This document shows positions 46,923 to 57,807 of a DNA stretch of 64,000 nucleotides, piece after piece (the first letter of the stretch is position 1; each line of letters opens with the position of its first letter). Where the stretch lies: the NCBI RefSeq assembly GCF_010093815.1, contig NW_022985549.1, positions 1,075,446-1,139,445 on the forward strand, written 5' to 3'. A program made the position numbers and the translations under genes. Source of the DNA: Pseudovirgaria hyperparasitica (lineage: Eukaryota; Ascomycota; Dothideomycetes; Acrospermales; Acrospermaceae). A model generated the notes under the pieces. The model did not search any database, was not told the origin of the DNA, and worked only from the letters and a program-made list of their open reading frames with translations.

Positions 46923-49900
46923 ATGGCTCTGAATGGTCTCGATAATCCGAAATTGACTGAAGCCTACCAGTCTGCGCTGTCCGAGGCTGGCGGTTGGTAA
47001 GTCGCACCCGACTTCTGCTGCGTTGCGCATCGTCTAACCATTGTCTTCCTATCGTACAGGTTTCTTTTGCGATACGTGTCACGCGACGAGATAGAGCTCT
47101 TGCAAAATGGAACTGGCGGCCTCATTGAAGCTCGGAGTGCTGTCGCTTCCTACGAGAAGCGCTCTCCTCTGTATGGCTTTCTGCTATATCGGCGCCGTAA
47201 GGTGCTTATAAAATACATACCCGAAGGCACTTCGCGACTCTTACAAGGTGGGTTCTAAGATTTGGCCAACATATTTAGCTATCAATTGACAATCAACCAG
47301 CCCGTGTCTCGGTGCATTTTCAGGCCGTCACCGACAAGTTCTCCCCGTACGATTCAATATTTCCCATCAGTGCCCCAGAAGATCTCAATGACATGACACT
47401 TACTGCTGCTTGTGCTCTACACACGGAGAAGCCTCCTGGATCTTCGCACGCAGCTACGCCTTCACCCCGGAAAAAGTTGGATGAGATTGCTGAAGATGCT
47501 GAGGAGACAGAAGAGACGGAGGAGCCAGTAAAGCCAGAACCAGCAGCTAAAATCGCTCCGCCGGCGAGCCTCAAAAGCGAAGTTAATTCGCCATTGACTC
47601 CGCTCACGCCCAACACAGAGCTCCTTAGATCGCCACTCGAAGGGACCGCACCAACTCTGCCTTCACCTGTAGAGTCTCGTGCGGAGGACGTTTCGCTCAC
47701 AATCATAAACCCTCTTGAATCCTCCGATCGTCGACCAAGCGATGCCCCACTTCCACTCTCGAGAACGTCGACGATAGCAAGCGGTTACGACTACGAATCG
47801 CGAGCATCGTCCCAGACCGTGCGTCCATCGGCGTATGATATCTTCGATGTTGGAGCGTTTGCGTATAAACCAAAAGTGAGGCTTGGTCCACGACCAAAAC
47901 AGACTCCAGATACATCTGATGGGAGGCCCAAGACAGCCGGTGCTAGACCGGTATCTACTTTACCGGCAGGCTTGAAGATTGCGCCTCGCAATACCAAAAC
48001 TACGTCAAAAAAAAGAGATTCTGGGGCTCCGCCGAACATTGCACTACCGCCTCCGCCTCCGATTCCTACAACGCCAACATCTATGTACCAACAACATTCG
48101 CCCATGAGCGTAAGATCTCTACCTGCAGCTGTACATAAGTTGGGATCACCTGGCGTTACACAAGAAAAGCAAAGACTCATGAAGGCTGTCGAGATGAGAA
48201 AGAAACAGATGAAAGCGAAGCAGGAACGGGATGCAGCCAAGGCGGTGGCGGCGGCGGAAGCCGCAGCAGCAACACAAGGCGCTGCGCCGGTTGAGGAAGA
48301 AATCGAGCCTAGCCCCTCAGTAGCTGGTGTGTCCCCACCTCGAGTTGTAGTGAGTCGCCATTCCGAGGTAGTGGAAAATCCTCCGAACGTATTAGACGAG
48401 GCCATATTCCACGACCAAAATGCGCGTCGTGATACATCAGAATTAGAGCGAGACGGTTCTGAAAAGCTCGAACCAGAGTTGCAGGCACAAGAAGTCGTGA
48501 AAGAGAGGGAACTAGGAGGGGTCTCCACATCACTTCTTGACCAGCGAAAGTCCGATTCTGCTATTGAGTTGCAAGCTCTAGAATCCGAGGAGCAAAGTTC
48601 CATCGCTACGACATCATCCCCGACATCGATACAAGGTTCGACAACGGATCAATCTACACGGCCGTCATCACTTTCTGAAGAAGATATTCTTCCCTCTAGT
48701 GTATACGTGCCTCCTCCTAAAATTACCGAGACGACAATTGAGCAAGAGAATACGTCTGCACAACTGGACGGCGAGCCGTCACCCCGTAAATCGGTTGACA
48801 GCTCACCAACTGTTGTACCTGAGGAGGGATCTCCAGCCCCATCCAATGCACCGTCCGAAGTACGACACATAAGTCTGCACGAGTGCCCAATTTCGGAGAA
48901 TAAAACAGCGTCCAACTTGTCACCCGAAGATCCTGTGCGAGGGCGGGGCCGAAAGAAGCCAAATCTCACATTGGAGCCATCTTCGTCGCACTCACGAGGG
49001 CCAGGCACCTCTTCATCAACTCGTCGCGAGAAGCGTCACGCGGTTATTCGATCTCAGCTAGGCACTGCAAGTGCTGACAATTCTGACAACGATTCACTCT
49101 CGGACGAAGACTTCATGGATGAGCTCCAAAGTGCCACAGTCCAAGAAGCCAAACCTATCTCTGTCTCCAAGTCTCCCATCTCACCTTTCTTCTCGAATCA
49201 ACGCAAAGGTTCAATTGCAACGCCGATATCCATCATGAGTAGACCTGGGTCTAGCCCCGATGATGATCGACTGGGTCCTAGGCGCACAGCTTCTGGTCGC
49301 GGTGTTCTTGAAATCGCTCGTTCATTTTCAGGTGGCTCTGCTCATTCCAATCTAGAGCACACGCCCGTCACTACTAAACCTCATGTTTCTACTGGCATCT
49401 CGCAACGAATCAAAGCTTTGGCAGAGCAGTCTAGTCGGGATTCAGTCGCGAGTGTCGGCGGATTATCGATCAACGGAGAGCCAAGCAGCGGCACTCCGCT
49501 CCAGACCTCGCAATCTCCGATATCACGAAAAAATTCAGTGAACTCAATAAACACTGTCAGGCCTACTAGGCTTGCTCCTTCCTCTGTCGCCCTATTCCAG
49601 TCAGCGACTTCAGCGGAATCAAAGAACTCGATGGCTCCTCCCGCCCGCGAAACAGTCCATGCGACCGTATACAATGTCGAGCAAAACAGCTACAAGCCAG
49701 ACTCAGTCTCCGTCACCGCACGTATCATTCGAGATGACAGGACCAAGAAGCCTGACCTATCAGTACCGACGGAGCACTCGCCACTTGAACTCCATCAAAG
49801 CCCGCTTATCATCGATCATCAGCCATCAAACAGCCAAGACATATCCAGGTTAAACACCCACTCCCGGCCCAATACAATTGCATCGATGCCAGTTTCGCCG

Positions 49901-50610
49901 ATATCTACTGGGTCGAAGGAATCTTCTACCCCTCTTCCTCCTCGATCGTCCTCGGAGACAGGCTGGCGGTCTCTAGGGAGGAGGAGCGACGCAAAGTCAC
50001 CTCCACCGCTTCTTCGGAATCGTTCAGACGTCAGTCTTGAAGCCCATGACGAAGAGACTAAAGATAAGAAGAAATCAAGAACCAGCCGCTTGATGAAGCG
50101 CATGTCCTCCAGTCTTTCGAATGCTTCTCGAAAGAGTCTGGCTCAAGTCATCAGCCCTATTTCAAAAGACGAAGACGCGGTATCCGAACAGCAACAGGAA
50201 CTGCCCTCAGTCCGCGAACCGCCGCCGGCCATTGAAGTTGGCGATCTCAACGTTCAATTCCCTGACACACTGCTTTGGAAACGCAGATATGTCGAGATAG
50301 ACAGCCAAGGCAATCTTGTCATGTCTGTCTCCAAGACGAATGATAATGTGAGGGGCGTAACGAAACGATTCCACCTCACCGAACTTCACTCGCCATACAT
50401 CCCAGACCTGGAACGGCAAGAACTGCCCAACAGCGTCATGTTGGATTTACTCGATGGCTCTACACTCCAATGTGCCTGCGAAACGCAAGCTGCGCAAGTC
50501 GATGTGTTCCGAGGTGAGCCAAACTCCGTACCAATGTGTTTACGACAACATCTAACAAATCTTTAGTCCTCCGTGAAGCGCACAACGCCTGGCTTACATT
50601 CAGCCAATGA
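46923..50610 (+). CDS. ADF-H (cofilin-like) protein with C-terminal PH-like domain
   Basis: Exons 46923-46996, 47060-47247, 47301-50513 and 50567-50610 give 1172 residues. Residues about 1-120 look like an actin-depolymerising-factor homology domain (WFLLRYVSRDEIELLQNGTG, YGFLLYRRRKVLIKYIPEGT, ARVSVHFQAVTDKFSPYDSI). A long disordered, Ser/Pro/Glu-rich region follows, with proline runs and an Ala/Lys-rich helical stretch (EMRKKQMKAKQERDAAKAVA) near residue 300. The last 110 residues resemble a PH domain (LLWKRRYVEIDSQGNLVMSV, ending VLREAHNAWLTFSQ; the Trp sits in the final helix). The architecture suggests a large actin-associated, membrane-linked scaffold, possibly in endocytosis or polarised growth; this is inference. 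The last exon is only 44 nt yet completes the PH helix. Confidence 0.8.
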
Positions 50611-51266
50611 ATCAATTCAACAGCACATCTTGGACTTTAGCGTGTAGTTTCCAAATATGTCCAGCTCCCGACTAGCTTTTCAGCATTGTTCCCTTCCACT
50701 TCTTTCTACTACATAATCATCACGTACGAACACATGGCAGCGCGCTTTCTCTTGATTTGAATAACACGGTTTTGGTATCTGGCAAAAAGGTCCCGATGAA
50801 AGCCAAGACGGCGGTTCTCTTTGTTTAGCGGGAACTACAAGACAGTTTATCTGTCTGAAAATGGCGAGATTGCGCAAGCGTATGGATGGGGAAATACCCG
50901 AGGGCATTGGAAAAAAGGTGTATAGGCATCTTTGTGTAGCTATATACAAGTGAGCGAGAGAGAATGAGCGCTGCATGCAACGAAACGACCAAATAGAAGT
51001 TGTATTTGCAAATATCAGTACAAGTATCGAAAAGCGAATTCTTCTTGACTATAGACTTTCAGCCCTATGGAGGGAGCTTGGGCCTCTGGCCATGTCTCCC
51101 ACCTAACCTCCATGTCCACTTCCGCAATGTCAATACACACCTATACTCTATCTACCCAACTAGACACCACGCCTCAGCAATCGCACTCTCTTCTTTCGCA
51201 ATTCGAAGGAACCTCTCTACCGCCACTCGTCCCCAACCCTTCAAGCAATTAAAATCACATACCACA
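50611..51266. other. Intergenic, tandem genes
   Basis: 3' flank of the ADF-H gene and promoter of the TRAPP subunit gene. The frame of the TRAPP gene is open upstream to 51000 but contains no ATG-started, family-like sequence there. No other gene is supported. Confidence 0.55.
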
Positions 51267-52108
51267 ATGAACCCCGCTCCGCCCGCCCACGCCCACGCAC
51301 CCTCCCTCAAAACCCCCCTCACAACCGCACAGCAACAGCAACAGCTCGCCGCAGGACGCAATGTCTCGCCCTCCCCAGGCCTCCGCTACCCAAGCAACAA
51401 AAAGACAATCTACGACCGCAATCTGAGCAGGAGCAAGAACGCGGAACTCAGCCGCGCCGCATTCGGATATCTGTTTGTCGAGATGATAGGCTATGCGCAG
51501 CGCCGCGTGCGAGGCGTTGCTGATCTGGAGAAACGGTTTGTTTGTCCCTTCGTTGCCCTTACTCTACCCTGGTGCTACTCGTTCTTCTCCCCCTGGATTT
51601 CTCCTCGTTGAAGCAATAGCTAATTCCCCTCTCCCCCAGGCTCAACGCACAGGGCTACCCGCTCGGCCTCAAACTCCTCGACCTCCTCCTTACGCGCTCA
51701 CCACTACCCAGTACCTCGCCCTCGCTGCGACCCACGCGCATCCTCCCTCTACTCCAATTCATCACCACGACGCTCTGGAAACACCTCTTTGGCCGGCCTG
51801 CCGACGCGCTGGAACGCTCCGCCGCAAACGCAGACGAGTACATGATCTCGGACAATGAGCCGCTCGTCAATACGTATATTAGTGTACCTAGGGAGATGAG
51901 CCAGCTCAACTGCGCGGCCTATGTGGCTGGGGTGATTGAGGGCGTGTGTGATGGGGCCGGGTTTGCGACGAGGGGAGTGAGTGCGCATTGGGTTGGGGAA
52001 GGGGGAGGGGAGGGCGGAAAGGGGATGTGGCCAGGGAAGACGGTTTTCTTGATTCGGTTTGCGGATGAGGTGTTGGAGAGGGAAGAAATTTTGGGGAAGA
52101 ATGGCTGA
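51267..52108 (+). CDS. trs31: TRAPP complex subunit Trs31/TRAPPC5 (Bet3 family)
   Basis: Exons 51267-51535 and 51640-52108 (phase 2; 104-nt intron ending CCCCCAG) give 245 residues. After a Pro/Ala/Gln-rich N-terminus comes the Bet3-like fold: KKTIYDRNLSRSKNAELSRA, AFGYLFVEMIGYAQRRV, LEKRLNAQGYPLGLKLLDLL, then LLQFITTTLWKHLFGRPADA, EYMISDNEPLVNTYISVPRE and LNCAAYVAGVIEGVCDGAGF. Trs31 is a core subunit of the TRAPP tethering complex that activates Ypt1 at the Golgi. A Gly-rich insert (VGEGGGEGGKGMW) sits before the last strands. Codon use flips from C-ending to G/T-ending near 51880. Confidence 0.92.
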
Positions 52109-52980
52109 ATTGGGGGGCTAGATGGGGGATGCCAGTCAGTCGTGAAGAGTTGATGATACCCGTTAGATCAGACCTGTGCTGGGATTTTTTCTTTTCAAGG
52201 CTGGAATGGATGATGATATGACAGCATGGGGGATAAAGACGGCTTGGCTGCTCTCCATATGCCCGCTCGCGCCCAGTAGGCCATGGCAGCTGCCAGACAT
52301 TGGCTGTAGAAGCAGTTCGATACATGCGCTGGAACGATGACACGCAGATCAGATAGATCTGGCCTATAGTAAGCCCTCCCTTGCTCCAATCTATTTTGCA
52401 GCCCTGTTCTACGAAGTGTGTAGACCATATATAAGGAACCTCGAAATTCCATCTTTTCTCTAACATGAACCAACCTCGTAGTCAGCAAAGATTACGAGGT
52501 CAGTTAGCTCTCACAATCATCATGTTCACATACTCGAGATTCTATACTTGACTTGCGTAAAGCCCTATGGCACCATAATTCATTTGTCGTCTATTCATGC
52601 TTCGGCATAAGCCTTGGTCCTCGGCTCCTATCAAGCAATGAGTGGTTCTTAGGACGACTCCCACAGTAAACTCCCGCGGTACAAACGAACACCATAAAGG
52701 GCAGGGTCGGTGAAGGCCAAACCACTGCGAGCCAGCCATTGGTGTATGAGTGGATTAGCACAAGAGTGAGCCATCCAAATCTGCATAGGTCCCTTTTGCT
52801 TATGAACAGAACGCCTTGAAAACATGATTTACGAGAAAACAATTCGCGGTTGTCACGATTTCTTGCTTTTCTAATGGTTTTGGCGTGACTAATGCCAAAG
52901 AAGCAGACTGGACCCTTATAGCCATCTAGGTATGCGCATACCTGTTGCCATGCGTTTGAGGTATCGGAGCGTGTCCTGGA
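52109..52980. other. Intergenic between convergent genes
   Basis: 3' flanks of trs31 and of the minus-strand Cys-rich protein gene. The minus-strand frame at 52466-51906 runs antisense into the trs31 coding exon and is treated as a shadow. No gene is supported. Confidence 0.55.
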
Positions 52981-54437
52981 CTAGGCCTGGGTAATGATGT
53001 CGGGTGTATGCATCTCGACAGCTTCTTCGGTAAGTGCAACGCCACCTTCAACCTCAACCTCGCCACTGGCATTGGAGTGAATTGATGGCGCCTCAATGTT
53101 CACCGCCCCTGTGGCCGGATATGTCGGGTGGCACGCGAGTGGATTCTGCAGGCATCCCAGACCTAGACCGTCACTTCCAGTGCTCTTATCGCTGAGCCCG
53201 AAGAGAGACTCCAGAGCATCTTGCCACTTTGTAGGGGGCCCTCCCATAGTGGATGAGGACGCCGAAGGGTGGAATCCCCTCTGCACCCCGGTTTCAACTT
53301 GATGTTGACGGAAAGCTTTGTCGCCCTCTGTCTCCATGCCAGTGCAGCTGGTGGCAGGTTCAGTATTCACTGATGAGATCGACGCGCTGCGATTAGCCTT
53401 GAGGATGCCGAGTGGATTTCGATAGCTAAACCGACGTCCGATACGGTTGACAGACTCGGTCGATTCGCTTGTGAGGTCAGTAGTGCTCTTTGAGCGATAG
53501 AGTACTGAATCATTATTGTCTGGTTCGCTATCGGAAAAGTAGGAGCTAGATGTCAGTCCGCTATGTCCACTTGAGGCTTGCGCATCACTGCCACGAGGAG
53601 GTATGTCACGCGTCCACTTTGTCCAATTCATATCCCTCAAAACTGAGGCATCAATGATGTGCAACTCGTCCTTCTCGGTGACAGGTTCGTACTCCCCCTT
53701 GAAGACTCCCTCAAAGGACATGTAGACTCTGTCACGGAAGTAGTATCGGCAACGGGCGCAACTAATGAGACCACACCTTTCTCCACGACGCTGCTGATAG
53801 CTTGAGTATCTGGACGAGGATTGGGATATGGGCGATGAATCTCCGGAGCGATCTTTATACATGCCTCCCTCGGCAGAAGTAGCAACCGGCTGCATAGAGT
53901 CTTCGCGGGCGGTACTGTCAGCCCTCTTGATGCTTTTAGTCTTCTTCTTTTTTCTCTCCCTCTGATTGATGGCATCAGCCATGAATTCATTGACTTGCAT
54001 CTTGTCTTCTTTCAAGATTCTGATCTGATCCGGTGTATACTGACCAGCCTCGGCAGCTTCGATGACAAAGTCGCTCATGCCGATGTCAGTCAGTTCCTCC
54101 CTCAGAGTCTTCGGGCCTTCCGAAATTGTGTTGGTGGCCCAAACAGAGTCGAGTGCGAAAGGGTAGTTTGGTTCCGTTTTTTCCTGATGATCGTCTTGGC
54201 GACACTTATACACGATGCCGAGGGCAGGTGGGAAATGGCAGATTTGACATATGGTATCCGGTTGATAGACACGGTCCATGATGATGTGAGTGCACTGTGG
54301 TCTGACAGCCGTTCTGGTTGCATGTCGACGGACGGTCGGGTTGACGGCAGAGCTCTGCAAAGCATTATTAGTACCATCTTGGTATAGGAAGCTCTTACAT
54401 GTTGCTGGTCAAGGAAAGAAAAAACAGGTCCTCGCAT
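52981..54437 (-). CDS. Cys-rich fungal protein of unknown function
   Basis: Exons (minus) 54437-54399 and 54354-52981 give 470 residues. The 44-nt intron has a GTAAGA donor and a TACTAAT branch site, and joins a 13-codon first exon (MRGPVFSFLDQQH) in phase 0. Two Cys clusters are visible: CQICHFPPALGIVYKC (residues about 50-65) and RCGLISCARCRYYFRDRVYM (about 200-220). Together they could bind zinc. A helical segment with an IEAAEAGQYTPDQIRILKED motif lies between, then a basic stretch (RERKKKKTKSIKR). The rest is Ser-rich and disordered. I do not recognise a named family. Without the first exon the protein would start at ATG 54279, which seems less likely given the clean splice site. Confidence 0.75.
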
Positions 54438-55919
54438 AAATACGTGTTGTGTGTAGATTGTGATACCAATGGTGCCAAAAATTTGCGTAAACCATATTTT
54501 GAGCGCTCGACGATGATGAGGTCGCCTCTATTGACTGGACGTGGACGTGGACGTACGTATTGAGACATGTGTAAAGCTTTTTGGACGCGTGCGCCCTCTA
54601 GTATGATAGCGGAGGACAATATGAGGGACCTAAGAGCTGTTTCCTTGGTCTTCGAACGTTTCAAAGTGGGCATAGCAGTGCCAAGGACAAGGTGAAGAGC
54701 GACAGTCCAGAGACTACGTCGAGAGAGGCTGTATGTCGAAGCAATATGAAGGAAGAGTGCGAAAATGGAAACGGGTGTAATAGGAAGGTGGAGAGTTGTG
54801 GGCGTTAGCCATGCGATGAGGTAGCTGACCCGCGATGGCGGTAGTAATGAGGTGAATCCACAAGTGAATGAAAGGTTGCTACAGTGTTGATAAGAAGACA
54901 CACAAAAGATCAAGGGAGATGTAAATGTGATGAAAGTGGCGATTCACACGGCGCGTATTTGCGTGAGAAGAAATTGATGAAGTGAAATGGCAGGCGCGTT
55001 GGGTGCAATGCGAGCCCCTATCTACACCCAAGCTCTTGAGATGAACAGCACGACCTCATACACTCACTCGTGAAAGACTGTGTCAGCACAGTACATAAAC
55101 AAGACGTAGGCTTCACCTGATACAACACGTTTGAAGGTAACTCTCATTGTCCATTCACACATGCAGCGAATAATGAGATACGTAAAGGAAGACACCAAAG
55201 AACTCAGATTGGAAAGGTTGGGATCCTTCCCTGTTACAGATGAAATGCCATGGCATGTTTAGAAGAAAGAGCATGAGAGGCAGAAGTGGTAACAAATGGG
55301 ATTATACAACCTCGGTCTGGAGGTATTTGCGACCTACCTGGAGTGTATTCACTTACGGCTATGTCGTGGTTGTTATATCAGTACTACATCTCGGTCATCG
55401 GGCTTAGGATGGATGAGTGCTACATATGAGTAAAGTCATTATTGTCAGGAGTAATTATGACTCTCCTGTGTTGAATCTTTTTCAATGTTGGAGACTGCTG
55501 CATGTCATCGTTGAAGAAGTAGGATAGGAGGCTGGCGAAGGCCGATCAGAAAGACAGTTCTAGCATCATCGGAAGTGCCCGAGGTTCTTTGTTGTTTGGA
55601 CGCGGCCAATGGCAGCTCACTGGCTGCCCTGTCTGCTAAATCACTGCCAAATCCTGCTATTTCTGCTAATTCTGCTAACTCGGGGCGGGCGTTGGCGTTG
55701 CAGGGTGTTATTAGGGGAAAACAAAACACGAGTCGTGCGCGACACGACTGCTGCCCCATCAACCGCTTGTCCCTCGCTCGCCTCATCACACTCCGCTTCA
55801 CCAGCTCACCTTTATACCTGTTGCCCACGTCGTCGCCATTCGTGCGACTCCGATCGTCTACACGCGCATTAACGCCTCTGCTGCATCCTGAGACCTGCGT
55901 CTGGCTCTCCATCCCCGCA
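54438..55919. promoter_or_regulatory. 1.5-kb divergent promoter region
   Basis: It separates the minus-strand Cys-rich gene from the plus-strand Mpv17/PMP22 gene. A 172-codon minus-strand frame (54913-54395) reads through the first exon region but has no family-like content and is more likely leader sequence. The last 200 bp before 55920 are C-rich. No TATA box is evident. Confidence 0.45.
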
Positions 55920-56794
55920 ATGTCGGTCAAACTCGAGAAAGAGACCGTCAAGACGACCGCAGGTGTCAAAGCTCCTGATGTCAAGCATGAGAGTATTGCG
56001 CACGAACTTGGCGAGGCCCTCACCAAGGGTGGCGGCGTCAATGGCTATCTAGGTGTATGTTGTCTATCTTTCGTCTCTAGTCATTATATGAGCTGTCGCT
56101 GACCGCTTTCTGCGCAGGCCTATCTCCAACAGCTTCAGTCAAACCCTTTGCGCACCAAGATGCTCACGTCTGGTACCCTCTCCGGTCTACAAGAATTCCT
56201 CGCATCTTGGATTGCCAAAGATCGCAGCAAGAATGGAACATATCTCACTTCGAGAGTCCCCAAGATGGCTCTTTACGGAGCCTTTGTCAGTGCTCCCCTG
56301 GGCCACTTCCTCATCTCCATCCTGCAGAAGATCTTCCATGGCCGGACCAGCTTGAAAGCAAAGATAATGCAAATTCTATTTAGCAACCTGATTGTTAGTA
56401 CAGATCAATACTTGACTGAGGTATGATATTAACGTGTTTCCAGATCTCCCCCATTCAGAATTCCGTATACCTGGTCTTCATGGCCATTATTGCGGGCGCT
56501 CGTACTTTCCATCAAGTTAGAGCAACAGTCAAGGCTGGCTTCATGCCAGTCATGAAAGTCAGCTGGTGCACTTCACCCGTTGCCCTTGCTTTTGCGCAGA
56601 AGTTTCTCCCGGAGCAGACCTGGGTCCCATTCTTCAACATCGTCGCATTCGTGATCGGCACTTACATAAACGCTCATACCAAGAAGAAGAGATTGGCTGC
56701 CCTGAGAAGGAAGGCATACGGAGATGGAAGGACCGATGCCCGGACTAGTGGCAGACCCGGCGATGATTACGACAACAGACCTCGATACGGCTAG
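55920..56794 (+). CDS. Mpv17/PMP22 family membrane protein
   Basis: Exons 55920-56054, 56118-56393 and 56444-56794 (all phase 0) give 253 residues. Family features in order: AYLQQLQSNPLRTKMLTSGT (N-terminal Pxmp2-like motif), PKMALYGAFVSAPLGHFLIS, SPIQNSVYLVFMAIIAGA and the C-terminal signature SWCTSPVALAFAQKFLPEQT with WVPFFNIVAFVIGTYINAHT. Four membrane helices are expected. Relatives include peroxisomal PMP22 and the Woronin-sorting protein WSC of filamentous ascomycetes; the basic tail KKKRLAALRRKAYG would fit a WSC-like or PMP22 protein. Likely in the peroxisomal or mitochondrial inner membrane. Which paralogue cannot be decided by eye. Confidence 0.88.
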
Positions 56795-57807
56795 GCGGTG
56801 CGAACTTGGATGGTTGGCGGGTGGTGGCAAAGGTCTTGGAGTTAAGAGTTGTGCATACCGAGCATGAACTTATGGTTGGTCTAGGGGCTGCGATAGTAAT
56901 CTCACGACCAGGGCCGTGGGGAATACTCAAGGCAAATTGATCGGACGGGGAACTGCAGATACTCGGGAAAGAGCATAGAAATGTGTGATAAAGATATATC
57001 GCATTTGTTGTGCAGCTTTTGCAGCAAGGAACTCTTTGTATACTCGATCTTGCTTGGAGGGCGCACTGATGCGACAATTAAGATAACGAAAACACTTTAT
57101 GAGATTGAGAAGTTCGGTCACACACTACAAGCTCTTCTACTCTGGTCGCTCCCCGGATTCGACCGTGATGCGTTACAAGACTCTGTAATCTCCTCGAATG
57201 AGATGTCGGGGACGAGTACACAAGCTATCGTATCACTGACAGTACTAGCAGATAGCACTGTCTACTGAGCTGGCTAACAGGAAACACAGCATTGGTCCGA
57301 TCTACACCCGCTTACACTGCGGCGCGATCCATTACTCCATGTTGACTTGTGCTCGCTAGCATGTTTGCTTCGACTAAAGAGCGGGAGGTATATATGCCAA
57401 TTCTGATTGCTACATGACATTCGCTGACCGAAGTCAAGGCTGTCTAATTGCTGCCACTACGCGATGTACACGACATCGCTGCGTCCCGATGTCCGAAATG
57501 TTTGTGCGCGTGACCTGTGTTCATAGCCTCATGTCACCATTAACGTCAATATGCCAACCGTCTAGCTTTGACAAACATCGATCGTCAGCTCGCTAGGCAC
57601 CACAGTCATGCCATACGAAGCGTCTACTCGAATAGCCAGCACAGTTTCGATAGCTGACAGGGCTCGACAAACGTAATTTCCAGAGTTGGGCCTTTCATAG
57701 GCGTGCTTTCATGTGTGTCGAGAAGGTGTATAAATTACTGGGCTAGTGGAGAGGATAGAAAATTCCGCAATTTCTCAAAGCTTCAAGTACTCATACTTCC
57801 AAAGAAA
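56795..57807. other. Intergenic, tandem genes
   Basis: No gene is supported. The frame of the next gene is open back to about 57703 but contains no ATG before 57808. A short plus-strand frame at 56981-57268 has no recognisable content. Confidence 0.5.

Noticed and set aside
47791-48603. 270-codon antisense frame inside the ADF-H/PH gene
   Set aside because: It lies entirely opposite a well-supported coding exon, with Ser/Ala-rich composition mirroring the sense codons and no domain.
54395-54913. 172-codon minus-strand frame upstream of the Cys-rich protein
   Set aside because: It overlaps the clearly spliced first exon in another frame and has no family-like content; it is probably leader sequence.
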